A model generated the notes under the pieces. The model ran no database searches. It saw only the letters and a list, made by a program, of their open reading frames with translations, and was not told the origin of the DNA. The position numbers and the translations under genes were made by a program. Positions 36,501 through 46,451 of a stretch of DNA of 64,000 bases are shown here, one piece after another (the first letter of the stretch is position 1; each line of letters starts with the position of its first letter). This stretch comes from Cellulophaga tyrosinoxydans. GTDB lineage: Bacteria; Bacteroidota; Bacteroidia; Flavobacteriales; Flavobacteriaceae. The stretch spans positions 922,775-986,774 of the forward strand of contig NZ_FWXO01000001.1 of assembly GCF_900176415.1 (NCBI RefSeq). The letters are read 5' to 3'.

Positions 36501-37012
36501 TCATCTTTAAAAATAGGTATTCTACTCACTAAACCATCACCACCTTGTTTTAGTTTTATAGGCCCTGTAACAAAATATTCTTTACGTTGCATTGTAATAA
36601 GGGCACCTTTTCTACCAATAGTATCATTTAATATATTAAAGCCCTTTATATTATTTCCTTCAATAGGGTATACATTAGTGATTACACCTAAACTATCTAC
36701 TAATTCTAAAGCATCTATATTTTTATTCGTTTCTAAAAGTAAATGTGCAATAGAATCAAAATTTTTTGGCACACCATAATTTTTTACAATAAATGCTAAT
36801 GTTTGTGTAGTAGAAAAACTTTGATTCAATATTTTTTGAAACTCATTTTCTATCCAATTAGCTCGTAATACTGTTTCTTTCTCATCTGTTTTTTTAAGCA
36901 TTTGATAGCGCTCATAGGCCAGAAATTGAGTTAAAATTAAGAGTAGAAAAAAAACGACAATACCATATAGAATGGGGTATTCGAAAAATCGAAATTTTAA
37001 TTTACGGCTCAT
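33575..37012 (-). CDS. Multi-PAS sensor histidine kinase
   Basis: 1145 residues. Two membrane helices (about 13-31 and 255-276) enclose a periplasmic sensor domain of about 220 residues of the CHASE-like type. Five PAS domains follow, ending at about residue 915. The HisKA phospho-acceptor is in SASHELRAPLASV (near 935) and the HATPase domain holds NLISNAIKYHN, KDNGLGIP and GTGIGLFVVKEIV. It is an inner-membrane kinase with several cytoplasmic sensory inputs. The signal is unknown. The receiver gene follows by 5 bp. Confidence 0.93.
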   Translation of the reverse strand: MSRKLKFRFFEYPILYGIVVFFLLLILTQFLAYERYQMLKKTDEKETVLRANWIENEFQKILNQSFSTTQTLAFIVKNYGVPKNFDSIAHLLLETNKNIDALELVDSLGVITNVYPIEGNNIKGFNILNDTIGRKGALITMQRKEYFVTGPIKLKQGGDGLVSRIPIFKDDKFQGFSAAVIKLPNLLQAIQISKNSEGKYAYQLAKVNADKTEEIFFSTNSFSEKNAYSKTISMTKGEWKLSVFSKKKELFTTVLSFSILGLLLAIIGGVFVWYLLRQPNRLDKLVKEKSALLIDSEEKYRLLIENATDGIFLLDQNANFLDVNIQLISMFKASKEYFIGKNVLDFIEPECLHKIPLKFDDLKKGQTVSSVRKLIRKDKTKFLAETRVKMLPNNLFQGILQDITEKEKATAQIKESEQKYRELTERITDAFVAFDLNWNFTYISAKAKEFIPPNYPELIGKNIWEVFPNFIGTALHENFYVAMETQTIKQAVRYSEPLAKWIEYRIYPSLTGVSAYFSDVTAVKKAEEEVLYTKAKMESAIRIGKIGYWSWDLRDNSLEWSQRMYTIFDMDKNTPLNFESAAACIHPDDRQMHEDLIANRIEHKDNTPFSFRVLHKDNSIHHVLVELEILYNDDEEINKLHGTAVDITDRILEQLNLKESQEKFYKSFHSNLAGKVIVDEERTILEANETVATLLETTRENLIGKKLIDADVLDFNKHEQSENRKVVWNKLLKQGFLRDEEITYTLKSGKQIPALISIEPLELENKTHYLVSAIDNTKRKEAEEELVKSEARFRKLASTTPVGIFQSDASGACTYVNAEWLKYSGIEFDEAMGNGWINSTYSPDRKRVSKEWEQTIAVRKIFKSKFRLQHKNGKIITLSVKAIPLYGIDDEFVGFIGMASDISNLILAEKRLEAQNIELSKTNAELDRFVYSASHELRAPLASVLGLINIILSEEKEPDLVFKLQMMEQSVKRLDSFIKDIVQYSQNRHLEVASEKIDFHSLVQDSLESFWYLENRSQINIHVNITDTLAFYSDKKRISIILNNLISNAIKYHNVAGSNPIININITTTKDQGIIAIKDNGLGIPQEHLKSIFKMFYRVSSKIMGTGIGLFVVKEIVEKIDGKITVESEENKGTTFTVILPNQMK

Positions 37013-37414
37013 TTTTGGTTATTGGTTTTTCTGTTATTCAGGCATCTAGCAGCGTATGCATTAGTGTTGTTTAATTTTATGAAGTACTATAAGGTAGTAA
37101 ATTTCTTTATAAAAAATGTAATAGATGCTGTTTTTAATTTCTAATTCAAATAAACTTTCATATGCTAAACGTTAAAAAAACCTGAATTTTCTTATGAAAT
37201 AGATTTTATCTTTTAGTATAAAGATTCCACTAATTATGGAGTACTACCACTTGGCGAATATCGGAAATAATACTTTTATAATATCTGGGCTATGATAATT
37301 TTTAAATAATAAATCCGGGTCATATTCTGTAAAAAAGATTTAAAAAATTAGTTGATTCTAGTTTAGATTTGGTTTTATTAATTTGAAATAATTATCTTCC
37401 CTCAAAAATAAAAT
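37013..37414. other. 402-bp divergent promoter gap
   Basis: The gap separates the kinase and antiporter genes. A TAnnTTTG box (TAGATTTG, 37364-37371) precedes the antiporter by about 43 bp without a clear -33 partner. I see no hairpin or ORF of note. Confidence 0.35.
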
Positions 37415-39238
37415 ATGGTTGAACTTGCTGGAATAATTGTACTGGGTATTATTGCACAATGGGTAGCATGGAGACTAAAACTACCTGCAATTCTTCCGTT
37501 AATATTAATAGGATTATTGGTAGGACCAATAGCCACTTTATACTCCGAAGATGGTTTAAAACTTATTGAGCCAATTTGGAATGGTGAAAAAGGACTTTTT
37601 CCTGGAGAAGGCTTGTACTACTTTGTATCCTTGGCAATAAGTATAATTTTATTTGAAGGAGGATTAACCTTAAAACTTAGCGAAATTAAGAATGTTGGTC
37701 CTGTTATTACCAAATTAATCACCGTTGGAAGTTTAGTTACTTTTTTTGGTGCAGCCATTGCTGCTTATTACATATTTGGACTTAACTGGCAAATATCATT
37801 TTTATTTTCTGCTTTAATAATAGTTACAGGCCCTACAGTAATTACACCAATACTCAGGAATATACCATTAAAAAAAGATGTTTCTACAGTATTAAAATGG
37901 GAAGGAATTTTAATTGATCCCATTGGAGCCCTTGCTGCGGTATTGGTCTTTGAATTTATAAGTGTTGGCGAGGGTCAAGGGTATACACAAACCGCATTAC
38001 TGGAGTTTGGTAAAATAGTACTCTTCGGCACTACAATCGGTTTTACATTCGCTCATGCACTAGCCATTTCTATTAAAAAGAGTTTTATTCCGCATTATTT
38101 ATTAAATGTTGTTTCTTTATCTGCAGTGCTTCTTGTTTTTGTAATGTCGGATATTTTTGCGCATGAATCAGGGTTATTAGCCGTGGTAGTAATGGGTATG
38201 GTTTTAGGAAATATTAATTTACCCAACTTAAAAGAACTTTTATATTTTAAAGAATCATTAAGTGTTCTATTAATTTCAATTTTATTTATTCTATTAGCGG
38301 CAAATATTAATTTAAGCGATTTAGCCCTTATTTATAACTGGAATACAGTTGCGTTATTTGCAGTTATTGTTTTTTTAATCAGACCAATAGGAGTGTTTTT
38401 AAGCACACGAAAATCTACCTTAAAGTTTAATGAACGCGTATTTATTAGTTGGGTTGGCCCTAGAGGAATTGTAGCCGCAGGTATAGCATCATTATTTGGA
38501 TCTAAATTATTGGCAAAAGGAGAACCTGGGGCGGAATATATTACTCCTTTGGTATTTATGATTGTTTTAGGAACGGTAATATTGAATGCTACAACTGCCC
38601 GTTTATTTGCTAAACTAATAGGAGTATTTCTTAATAAATCTGATGGAATATTAATTGTTGGAGCCTCAAAATTTTCAAGAATTATTGGGAGTTATTTACA
38701 AAAAAACAATCGCCATGTAGTGCTTATTGATAATAATCAGAACAATGTAGATAAAGCTAAAAACCTTGGTTTAGAAGCAATTGCAGCCAATATTTATTCC
38801 GATACACTTTCAGATAATATAGAGCTTAACGATGTTGGATATTTAATGGCATTGACCGGAAATTCGGAAATCAACAAGTTTGCAATACATAAATTTGCTA
38901 AACTTTTTGGTGAAAACGGTGCTTTTAGATTAATAACTGATGATGAAATAAACAATCCAGAAAATAATCCTAAAGAAATTCTTTTTTCCCCTACGGATGA
39001 TTTCATAAAGCTTACAGAAGCCGTTAGACAGTACCCAACCATTCATGAAATACAGCTAACATCTATAGACCATTTTAACAACCTTATTGAATTATCTAAG
39101 GAAGACCCATTTATAATACCTATATTTTTAAAATTACCTGATGGCGATTTAAAAATAATATCTTCTTCTAACGATGAATTGGAAAATATTACCGAGAAGT
39201 ACAAATTGGTGTATTTAGGAAAGCGTATAGAAGAATAA
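37415..39238 (+). CDS. Cation:proton antiporter (CPA family) with RCK/TrkA-N domain
   Basis: 607 residues. About twelve membrane helices (1-400) form a sodium/hydrogen exchanger domain. Diagnostic blocks are LAISIILFEGGLTLKLSEI, TGPTVITPILRNI, GILIDPIGALAAVLVFEF and WVGPRGIVAAGIASLFG. A Rossmann RCK_N/TrkA-N domain follows (about 410-520, GILIVGASKFSRIIGSYLQ), which would bind NAD(H) or a nucleotide and gate transport. It exchanges Na+ or K+ for protons at the inner membrane. The layout is NhaP-type. It ends just before a terminator shared with the convergent gene. Confidence 0.9.
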   Translation: MVELAGIIVLGIIAQWVAWRLKLPAILPLILIGLLVGPIATLYSEDGLKLIEPIWNGEKGLFPGEGLYYFVSLAISIILFEGGLTLKLSEIKNVGPVITKLITVGSLVTFFGAAIAAYYIFGLNWQISFLFSALIIVTGPTVITPILRNIPLKKDVSTVLKWEGILIDPIGALAAVLVFEFISVGEGQGYTQTALLEFGKIVLFGTTIGFTFAHALAISIKKSFIPHYLLNVVSLSAVLLVFVMSDIFAHESGLLAVVVMGMVLGNINLPNLKELLYFKESLSVLLISILFILLAANINLSDLALIYNWNTVALFAVIVFLIRPIGVFLSTRKSTLKFNERVFISWVGPRGIVAAGIASLFGSKLLAKGEPGAEYITPLVFMIVLGTVILNATTARLFAKLIGVFLNKSDGILIVGASKFSRIIGSYLQKNNRHVVLIDNNQNNVDKAKNLGLEAIAANIYSDTLSDNIELNDVGYLMALTGNSEINKFAIHKFAKLFGENGAFRLITDDEINNPENNPKEILFSPTDDFIKLTEAVRQYPTIHEIQLTSIDHFNNLIELSKEDPFIIPIFLKLPDGDLKIISSSNDELENITEKYKLVYLGKRIEE

Positions 39239-39257
39239 ACAGAATAGAACTAACAGA

Positions 39258-39292
39258 AAAAGCCTTGTAAATTAAATACTTACAAGGCTTTT
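39258..39292 (+). terminator. Bidirectional Rho-independent terminator
   Basis: AAAAGCCTTGTAA and TTACAAGGCTTTT form a perfect 13-bp stem between the convergent antiporter and lipoprotein genes. T residues occur on both strands. Confidence 0.88.
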
Positions 39293-39314
39293 AAATGTTA
39301 TTAAGATTATAGTT

Positions 39315-40109
39315 TTATAAGGTAATCTCTTCTACTTTGCCGTTTGGATAAGTTATTTCAGCTTTATTATCACATGTGCCATCACCAAAATCAACCAGAA
39401 CTTCTAATCCATTTTTAGATAGTGTAAATTTTCCTTTAGATATATACTCGCAACCAAGTAAAGTACTCAAATCTTCGGTAACCGTTACAATATAAGTATC
39501 ACCATTTTCAACTAAAGTCCAAGTGCCAGAAAGCGTAATAGCTATTGTATCTTCAGAAAAAATAAGTGTTGTAGTTCTGGAGCCCTCTTCAGTTATTATT
39601 TCTCCACCCGCGAGCGTTATTGTCATATTGGAAACTACCGTAAATGCAATTTCATTTTCATTATCCGTAGCACTTATGGTAAATACTCTAGTCCCATTTA
39701 ATTTAGTTTCACCAACATAAAAATCGGTAAAAGTTGAGGTGAAACTACTACTGTTTTCACTAACAGAATAGGTTATATTCAATAATCCATTTACATTTTC
39801 AGAACCATTTAAGGCACAATTATTAAAGTTCATTGAAAAGCCAGTGTCGGAGTACGTAGTGCTGTAACAATCGCTCTCCTTGTTGGTTAAGAGTCTTTTT
39901 CCCGAACCTTCTCGACCCATAAATGCTTGTGTAATGGCATTATCTGCTATCGCAGAATAGTCATCTATAGCTAGTACTTTTTGTACTTCAAATTGTGAAA
40001 TTTCTAATTCTTCTGCATTGTTGTTGTCAGATGAACAACTTGTAACTAAAAGTGATAGACCACAAATAAGTGTGTAAACACTTAATTTTAAATTAGATAC
40101 ATTTTTCAT
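39315..40109 (-). CDS. Lipoprotein of unknown function
   Basis: 264 residues from the ATG at 40109 (MKNVSNLKLS); an ATG at 40121 adds four residues. The lipoprotein signal ends LLVTSC (about Cys25) and is followed by SSDNNNAEELEIS. The rest is Ser/Thr-rich and predicted mostly beta. I do not recognise the family. No operon partner. Confidence 0.7.
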   Translation of the reverse strand: MKNVSNLKLSVYTLICGLSLLVTSCSSDNNNAEELEISQFEVQKVLAIDDYSAIADNAITQAFMGREGSGKRLLTNKESDCYSTTYSDTGFSMNFNNCALNGSENVNGLLNITYSVSENSSSFTSTFTDFYVGETKLNGTRVFTISATDNENEIAFTVVSNMTITLAGGEIITEEGSRTTTLIFSEDTIAITLSGTWTLVENGDTYIVTVTEDLSTLLGCEYISKGKFTLSKNGLEVLVDFGDGTCDNKAEITYPNGKVEEITL

Positions 40110-40199
40110 ACTACGTGTCATTTAGGTTATTGGTATAACGTAAAGAAGGGCTCAAATAGTATGCCAGTTTAAAACATTTTTTAACAAAAAATTTGCTAT

Positions 40200-40225
40200 A
40201 AAAAAAGCGGAGTTAAAACCCCGCT
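40200..40225 (-). terminator. Rho-independent terminator of lepA
   Basis: The stem AGCGG/CCGCT (40206-40225) has a run of A to its left, giving T on the minus strand. The stem is short. Confidence 0.6.
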
Positions 40226-40230
40226 AATTT

Positions 40231-42027
40231 TTAATCATTTAGCTTTAAAACCGCCATAAATGCTTCTTGCGGAATTTCTACATTCCCCACTTGTCGCATA
40301 CGTTTTTTACCTTTTTTCTGTTTTTCTAAAAGCTTACGCTTACGAGAAATATCACCACCATAACATTTTGCAGTAACATCCTTACGCAGTGCTTTAATTG
40401 TTTCTCTTGAAATTATTTTTGCTCCAATAGCAGCTTGTATTGGAATATCAAACTGCTGTCTTGGAATTAATTCTTTTAGTTTTTCACACATTTTTTTACC
40501 AATTGTAGTAGCATTATCAAAATGTATTAAGGCTGATAAGGCATCTACTGGCTGTGCATTTAATAGGATGTCTACACGGACTAATTTAGAAGTTCGCATA
40601 CCAATTGGCGTATAATCAAAAGAAGCATAACCTTTTGAAACTGTTTTTAGGCGATCGTAAAAATCGAATACAATTTCTGCCAAAGGCATATCAAAACTTA
40701 ATTCAACCCTATCTGTAGTTAAATACGTTTGATTGGTAATAAGGCCTCGTTTTTCAATACATAATGACATTACATTGCCCACAAAATCAGATTTTGTAAT
40801 TATCGTAGCCTTTATATACGGTTCTTCAACTCTATCAATCGTAGATGGGTCTGGTAAATCAGACGGGTTATTAACGATTAAAGGAACATCTATATCTTTT
40901 CTTGTAAATGCATGGTAACTAACGTTAGGTACCGTGGTAATTACTGTCATATCAAACTCACGCTCTAAACGTTCTTGAATGATTTCCATGTGTAACATTC
41001 CTAAAAATCCGCAACGGAAACCAAAACCTAAAGCGGCACTACTTTCTGGTGCAAAAACAAGAGAAGCATCATTTAACTGTAATTTCTCCATGGAAGAGCG
41101 TAACTCTTCAAAATCTTCGGTATCTACAGGGTAAATTCCTGCGAAAACCATCGGTTTTACGTCTTCAAATCCTCCTATGGCATTTTTAGTTGGGTTGGCA
41201 GCATCAGTAATTGTATCACCTACTTTTACTTCACGTGCATCTTTAATACCAGTAATTAAATACCCAACATCACCAGCTTTTATGCTTTGTTTAGGGTGCT
41301 GAATTAATTTTAGTGTACCAACTTCATCTGCAAAATAATCTTTATCGGTAGCTACGAATTTTATCTTTTGCCCTTTTTTTATTTCACCATTTATCACTCT
41401 AAAATAGGTTTCTACACCTCTAAAAGGGTTGTAAACTGAGTCGAATACAAGCGCTTGTAATGATTCATCTGGATTACCTTTTGGAGGTGGAATACGCTCA
41501 ATTATGGCAGCTAAAATTTCCTCAATTCCAATACCTGTTTTGGCACTTGCAGGAATTACCTCTTCGGCTTTACAGCCTAATAAATCTACAATATCGTCAG
41601 TAACTTCTTCAGGATTTGCACTTGGTAAATCTACTTTATTTAATACTGGAATAATTTCTAGATCGTTTTCTAAGGCTAAATATAAATTACTAATCGTTTG
41701 TGCTTGAATACTTTGTGCAGCATCTACAACTAGTAAAGCCCCTTCGCAAGCTGCAATAGATCTAGAAACTTCGTATGAAAAATCTACGTGACCCGGAGTA
41801 TCAATTAGGTTTAAAACGTATTTTTCTCCTTTATACGTGTAATCCATTTGAATCGCATGACTCTTGATGGTGATTCCACGTTCACGCTCTAAATCCATAC
41901 TATCCAGTAATTGTTCTTTTTTTTCACGTTCCGTAACAGATCCCGTAAAATCTAATAATCGGTCAGCCAAAGTACTTTTACCATGGTCAATATGGGCAAT
42001 AATGCAGAAGTTTCTAATATTTTTCAT
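40231..42027 (-). CDS. lepA: Elongation factor 4 (LepA), translational GTPase
   Basis: 598 residues, full EF4 length. The G1 motif AHIDHGKST, the G2 region [11 protein letters not shown]3 DTPGHVDF and G4 NKVDLP are present, followed by domain 2, the EF-G-like domains and the LepA-specific C-terminal domain ([21 protein letters not shown]). It is a ribosome-associated GTPase active during translation under stress. Upstream on the minus strand there is a TATATTTG box (42075-42082). The gene stands alone, followed by a terminator. Confidence 0.97.
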   Translation of the reverse strand: MKNIRNFCIIAHIDHGKSTLADRLLDFTGSVTEREKKEQLLDSMDLERERGITIKSHAIQMDYTYKGEKYVLNLIDTPGHVDFSYEVSRSIAACEGALLVVDAAQSIQAQTISNLYLALENDLEIIPVLNKVDLPSANPEEVTDDIVDLLGCKAEEVIPASAKTGIGIEEILAAIIERIPPPKGNPDESLQALVFDSVYNPFRGVETYFRVINGEIKKGQKIKFVATDKDYFADEVGTLKLIQHPKQSIKAGDVGYLITGIKDAREVKVGDTITDAANPTKNAIGGFEDVKPMVFAGIYPVDTEDFEELRSSMEKLQLNDASLVFAPESSAALGFGFRCGFLGMLHMEIIQERLEREFDMTVITTVPNVSYHAFTRKDIDVPLIVNNPSDLPDPSTIDRVEEPYIKATIITKSDFVGNVMSLCIEKRGLITNQTYLTTDRVELSFDMPLAEIVFDFYDRLKTVSKGYASFDYTPIGMRTSKLVRVDILLNAQPVDALSALIHFDNATTIGKKMCEKLKELIPRQQFDIPIQAAIGAKIISRETIKALRKDVTAKCYGGDISRKRKLLEKQKKGKKRMRQVGNVEIPQEAFMAVLKLND

Positions 42028-42170
42028 TCAATTTCTTTTCGTATCGCTAATGTTAAAGCGCAATAAAGCAATTGCAAATATAATTCATTTGTAGTGCAAA
42101 GATTATTACAATCATAGAAATATAGGAGAAATAGGGTAATTGAAATGAATACTTTCAAAAGATTACAAAT

Positions 42171-42205
42171 TTTGTAGTCAAAAGCTTAAAAAAATGTTAA
42201 TTTTG
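42171..42205 (+). promoter_or_regulatory. Bacteroidota promoter of the outer-membrane receptor gene
   Basis: TTTG at 42171-42174 and TAATTTTG at 42198-42205 (exact TAnnTTTG) are 23 bp apart. The start codon lies 23 bp downstream of the -7 box, leaving a short leader, which supports the non-ATG start of the gene. Confidence 0.45.
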
Positions 42206-42228
42206 ATAAAATTAAAACCCAAACTTGC

Positions 42229-44649
42229 TTGCTTAAAACCGCGCTAACATTCTTTTTTTTAATTTTCGTTGCCATTCAAATAGGAAGTGCGCAGGAATAT
42301 GAAGTTTCTGGTACTGTGAAAAGTAGCACAAATGAGATTATTCCTTTCGCCAATGTTTTTTTATTAAATAGTACAGATTCTACACTTATTAAAGGTTCTT
42401 CGGCAAATGAAGATGGTACATTTACTCTAAAAAACATAAAGGCGGAAACCTATTATTTACAGGCAAGTTATGTAGGAAAATTATCTAGCTATACCTCCAT
42501 AGCAGTTTCGAAAGATGTAAATATTGGATCTATAATTATAGAAGAAGAGGTTGATCAGCTCGATGAAGTAGTAGTAGTTTCTAAAAAGCCTACAATAGAA
42601 CGCAAACCAGATAGATTAGTTTTTAATGTTGAAAACACTTCTATTTCTCAAGGTAATTCATGGGACATTTTAAAAAGAACCCCAGGTGTTATCGTTGCTC
42701 AAGACGAACTTCAAATAAAAAATCAAGAAGCTACTATTTATATTAATAACCGAAAAGTTCAATTATCCGCTGATGAAGTTAAAAATTTATTAGAAGGTCT
42801 CTCTGGCGGCAATATAAAATCTATAGAGGTTATAGCAAATCCTCCAGCAGAATTTGAAGCAGAAGGCGGTCCGGTTTTAAATATTATTACCTCAAAAAAT
42901 ATAGTTCCTGGCTACAAAGGCAGTATCAATGGCAATTATACCCAAGCTTTTTATCCAAAATATGCTTTTGGAACAAGCCATTACTATAAAACAGATAAAT
43001 TAAACTTATTTGCAAATTATACGATTAATCCTAGAAAAGAGATTAAAAAAGACGATAGTAATGCCAAATATGTAGACAATACAAATGCAATTTATTCTAT
43101 TTGGGATACTAAATTTCAAAGGATAACAAGATCTCAAGCACAAAATGCCACGCTAATACTAGATTATGATTTTGATGTTAAAAACTCATTGAATCTAACT
43201 TCCAATTTGTCTTACTCTCCGAATAAAACTTACTCAAATACTCTAGAAAGCTTAATTCAGAATTCACAACAACAATTAGATTCAACTTTAAATACCAATA
43301 GTAATTTAGAGAATAATAATACAAATCTTGCTGTGGATCTCTCCTATAAACATAAATTTGATAGAGATGGATCGTTTATCTCTTTTAATGGCCATTACAC
43401 CAATTTTAATGAGGATCAATATCAAGGTGTTTATTCTAATTATTTTTTTCCAAATGGTAATTTAATTAGATCATTTAATTTTTCGACAGATGCAAAACAA
43501 GATATCCAAATTTATACTGGTCAAGTAGATTTAGTGATGCCTTTAGATAAGGTTAGGTATGAAACTGGTGCAAAAGCTTCTTTAATAAATTCTACTAGTG
43601 GAATTAATTATTTTACTATTGTTGGAGCCAACCAAACCTTAAATACTAGTTTGTCTGATAATTATGAATATGATGAAACTATTTTGGCTGGGTATGCAAG
43701 CGCCTCAAGAGATTGGGATAAATGGTCTTTAAAAATAGGATTAAGAGGTGAATATACAGATGCTGTAGGCACTTCTATTTCTTTGAATTCCAATAATACA
43801 CAAAACTATTTTGAGCTTTTCCCTTCTGTTTTTGCTCTTCATTCCCCAACTGAAAATCATAGTTTTTCTTTTGATTATAGCCGTAAATTAGAGCGACCAA
43901 GATATGATGATTTAAATCCGTTTAGTTATTTTTTAAATGAAAATAGCTTTAGTACTGGTAACCCCAATTTAAGACCTTCGTTTAGTCATAACTTTAACAT
44001 TAACTACACTTTAAAAGACACATATTTTTTTGATTTTTATTACAAAGATCGAGGCAAGGAAATTGGTTTGTTAACTTTTCAAGACAATCAAGCTCAAACT
44101 ACCCAGCAAATAAGCACAAACCTTTTAAAGGCTATTTCTTACGGTTTTGATTTTAATTATGGAAATTCGATTACCAAAAATTGGTTCTTGGCATCCTATA
44201 TTTCAATCTTCTCTGAAGAAGAAACCTTTTTGGTGGAACAAAGCAATAACCAAATATACACTAATGATGTAAAGGGTATTTATGTTTATTTGGGGAATTA
44301 TATTACACTTTCTAAAGATGGTACTTTTAGTGGTGATATGGGCGTAACCTATTTATCTGGATTTTTAAGGGGTAATTATAAAATGTCTGAATCTACTAAC
44401 TTAACCATGGGTTTGCGCAAAACCTTGTGGAATAAAAAAGGAGTGGTAACATTAGCAGCTGAGGATGTATTAGGACTAGCAAATGCAACTTTTACCTCTA
44501 AATATTTTAATCAGGATTATTCTTATTATGCGCAACCAGAATCGCAATTTGTTAGAGTAGGTTTTACCTATAATTTTGGTAATTTTAAATTAAGCGATAA
44601 TAAACGAGATATTGAAAAAGTAGAGCGTGATCGATTAAAGAAAGATTAG
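42229..44649 (+). CDS. Outer-membrane beta-barrel receptor (TonB-receptor-like)
   Basis: 806 residues. The only in-frame start near the signal peptide is the TTG at 42229. A signal peptide ends near residue 21 (IQIGSAQ). A carboxypeptidase-regulatory domain (about 25-100) precedes a plug-like region (IERKPDRLVFNVENTSISQG and IEVIANPPAEFEAEGG) and a C-terminal beta-barrel with alternating strands. The plug and barrel match the OMP_b-brl_3 group of TonB-receptor-like proteins. A canonical TonB box is not obvious. The ligand is unknown. The gene converges on the 44653 operon with a 3-bp gap. Confidence 0.88.
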   Translation: MLKTALTFFFLIFVAIQIGSAQEYEVSGTVKSSTNEIIPFANVFLLNSTDSTLIKGSSANEDGTFTLKNIKAETYYLQASYVGKLSSYTSIAVSKDVNIGSIIIEEEVDQLDEVVVVSKKPTIERKPDRLVFNVENTSISQGNSWDILKRTPGVIVAQDELQIKNQEATIYINNRKVQLSADEVKNLLEGLSGGNIKSIEVIANPPAEFEAEGGPVLNIITSKNIVPGYKGSINGNYTQAFYPKYAFGTSHYYKTDKLNLFANYTINPRKEIKKDDSNAKYVDNTNAIYSIWDTKFQRITRSQAQNATLILDYDFDVKNSLNLTSNLSYSPNKTYSNTLESLIQNSQQQLDSTLNTNSNLENNNTNLAVDLSYKHKFDRDGSFISFNGHYTNFNEDQYQGVYSNYFFPNGNLIRSFNFSTDAKQDIQIYTGQVDLVMPLDKVRYETGAKASLINSTSGINYFTIVGANQTLNTSLSDNYEYDETILAGYASASRDWDKWSLKIGLRGEYTDAVGTSISLNSNNTQNYFELFPSVFALHSPTENHSFSFDYSRKLERPRYDDLNPFSYFLNENSFSTGNPNLRPSFSHNFNINYTLKDTYFFDFYYKDRGKEIGLLTFQDNQAQTTQQISTNLLKAISYGFDFNYGNSITKNWFLASYISIFSEEETFLVEQSNNQIYTNDVKGIYVYLGNYITLSKDGTFSGDMGVTYLSGFLRGNYKMSESTNLTMGLRKTLWNKKGVVTLAAEDVLGLANATFTSKYFNQDYSYYAQPESQFVRVGFTYNFGNFKLSDNKRDIEKVERDRLKKD

Positions 44650-44652
44650 TAT

Positions 44653-44865
44653 TTAAAATCCTCCAGCCATTAGTCCGCAAGCACCAAAACTGATAAGTAA
44701 ATAAACGCCAGCTAGAATATAAAACACCTTTGCTGCTTTCTTTTTCTTGTTTGCTGAAAGTATTCCGCCAATTATAGCCAGTACAATGGCTGGACCTATC
44801 ATTATTAAGGCAAAAAAATAAATAAGACCATCTAAATTTCCAACTTCTAAAGGGAGTGTTGCCAT
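44653..44865 (-). CDS. Small membrane protein, paralogue 3 of the radical SAM/Lgt operon
   Basis: 70 residues with two membrane segments (about 17-36 and 45-66) joined by a basic loop (SANKKKKAAKVF). The second segment has the form KVFYILAGVYLLISFGACGL, closely matching the 59-aa protein just upstream and, more weakly, the 66-aa protein at 47188. It is the last gene of the operon. The shared basic loop and Gly-x-Cys in helix 2 suggest a common role, perhaps as subunits of the lipid-modifying enzymes. Confidence 0.75.
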   Translation of the reverse strand: MATLPLEVGNLDGLIYFFALIMIGPAIVLAIIGGILSANKKKKAAKVFYILAGVYLLISFGACGLMAGGF

Positions 44866-44877
44866 AGTATATTTAAA

Positions 44878-45057
44878 TTAGTGTTCTAAAGAAAAATTAA
44901 AAAATAGATAACCACAAGTTCCTAAACCTACTACAAGGTAAATTCCAGCTATAATAAATAAAATTTTAGCAATCTTTTTATTATTGCTATTCATTAAGAT
45001 AATCCCTATTATGATTAAAATAATGGCTGGCATTAAAAATAAGAGTACTATTCCCAT
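44878..45057 (-). CDS. 59-aa membrane protein, paralogue 2 of the radical SAM/Lgt operon
   Basis: A 59-residue ORF that a 60-codon cutoff misses. Its ATG overlaps the stop of the radical SAM gene by one base (TAATG on the minus strand), which indicates translational coupling. It has two membrane segments (about 3-22 and 30-53) around a basic loop (SNNKKIAK). Helix 2, KILFIIAGIYLVVGLGTCGY, is nearly the same pattern as in the 70-aa neighbour. The gene ends 12 bp before that neighbour begins. Confidence 0.75.
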   Translation of the reverse strand: MGIVLLFLMPAIILIIIGIILMNSNNKKIAKILFIIAGIYLVVGLGTCGYLFFNFSLEH

Positions 45058-46451
45058 TAATTATATTCTGCTTTTAGTTCTTCTAAACGAGCTATTTTTT
45101 CATCTCTGTAAAACAAGTTCATGGTTTCAAAAGGTATAATTTTATAATCTTTATTTACAATATGCACACACGATTTTTTTATCGCTCGAACATCAAAATT
45201 ATGCGCATCAATAAATTGCATGATTATAATGCGAAATAGGTTATCATAACCCAAATTTGGCGCATCTATCTCTGGCAAGCAGCACATAATAGATTTCAAG
45301 TTCTCCGAAGCTTTTTCTACCGAGTTTCCAGTACTAAAAAGCTCAATCATTTTACCATGTAAAGCTTCATCTTGTTCATAAATAATGGTGTTTTTACCCT
45401 CGTTTAGTAAATCATCCGGATTTATAAATCGTGTTAATGGGCTAACTTCATCGCCAATTTTTAGGGCATATGCCATAACTAAGGCATCTGGGTTACAAGG
45501 CACCGGAATTAAATCATCTGGTTCAAAAATTGGCGATTGTTCTAATATTTTTCTTCGCACTTCCGTTAAGGTGATTCTATTTTCATCTACCTGAAAATTA
45601 TCTAAACGACCAGCAATTTGAGTTGGTTGAAAAGTGACCCCACGAACACATTTTTGTTTTAAAGCAAAATCTATAGTTTGCCCCATTTCATGATCATTTA
45701 ATCCTTTTTGAAGTGTAACCACTAAAGTCGTAGACAAATTCAATTTGTTTAAATGCTCTAAAGCTTTTAGTCGAGTATCTGCTAAATCTGCCCCACGTAA
45801 GGTTTGTAAAACATGGTTGTCTAAAGAATCAAATTGTAAATAAATTTCAAAATCAGGAGCGTAACTAGCTAGTTTTTCTGCGAATGCATAGTCTTTAGCA
45901 ATTTTAATACCATTGGTATTCACCATCAAGTGCCGAATTGGCAATGTTTTGGCGTAATCTAATATTTCAAAAAATTGAGGATGAATAGTAGGTTCTCCGC
46001 CACTAAGTTGCACCACATCTGGTTCCCCTTCGTTTTTTACAATAACATCGAGCATTTTTTTCACTTCTTCCAAAGTTCTGTGTCGGCCATAATTTGGCGA
46101 AGACGAAGCGTAGCAAGTGGGGCATGTTAAGTTGCACCGATCAGTAAGCTCTACAACAGTTAAGCATGAATGTTGTTCGTGATCTGGGCATAATCCACAA
46201 TCATAAGGACAGCCATAATGCGTTTTGGTATTGAAGGTTTTTGGATATTCCGATGCTTTATTATAATTACGTATGTTTTTATAATAGTCAATATCATCAG
46301 CAATTAACACCTTTGATCTACCATGTTCTTTGCAATTTTTAAGCATGTAGACATTCTCATTTTCAAAGACAATTTTAGCATCTACACGACGTAAACATTC
46401 AGGACATAGACTTAATGTAAAATCATAATAGGTGTAATTTTTTGTAGACAT
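45057..46451 (-). CDS. Radical SAM enzyme of the Tes/MJ0619 type
   Basis: 464 residues. The radical SAM cluster ligands are CNLTCPTC (Cys106, 110, 113), with the SAM-binding GGEP at 151-154. Extra metal ligands are placed as in archaeal tetraether lipid synthase: CPEC and CKEHG at the N-terminus (Cys16, 19, 40), GCPYDCGLCPDH (Cys81, 85, 88) plus Cys96, and a C-terminal block with CCLPE and IKKSCVH. Tes couples two lipid chains at carbon atoms. Whether this enzyme joins lipid chains, or alkylates something else, is unknown. It overlaps the Lgt-like gene by 29 bp. Confidence 0.85.
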   Translation of the reverse strand: MSTKNYTYYDFTLSLCPECLRRVDAKIVFENENVYMLKNCKEHGRSKVLIADDIDYYKNIRNYNKASEYPKTFNTKTHYGCPYDCGLCPDHEQHSCLTVVELTDRCNLTCPTCYASSSPNYGRHRTLEEVKKMLDVIVKNEGEPDVVQLSGGEPTIHPQFFEILDYAKTLPIRHLMVNTNGIKIAKDYAFAEKLASYAPDFEIYLQFDSLDNHVLQTLRGADLADTRLKALEHLNKLNLSTTLVVTLQKGLNDHEMGQTIDFALKQKCVRGVTFQPTQIAGRLDNFQVDENRITLTEVRRKILEQSPIFEPDDLIPVPCNPDALVMAYALKIGDEVSPLTRFINPDDLLNEGKNTIIYEQDEALHGKMIELFSTGNSVEKASENLKSIMCCLPEIDAPNLGYDNLFRIIIMQFIDAHNFDVRAIKKSCVHIVNKDYKIIPFETMNLFYRDEKIARLEELKAEYN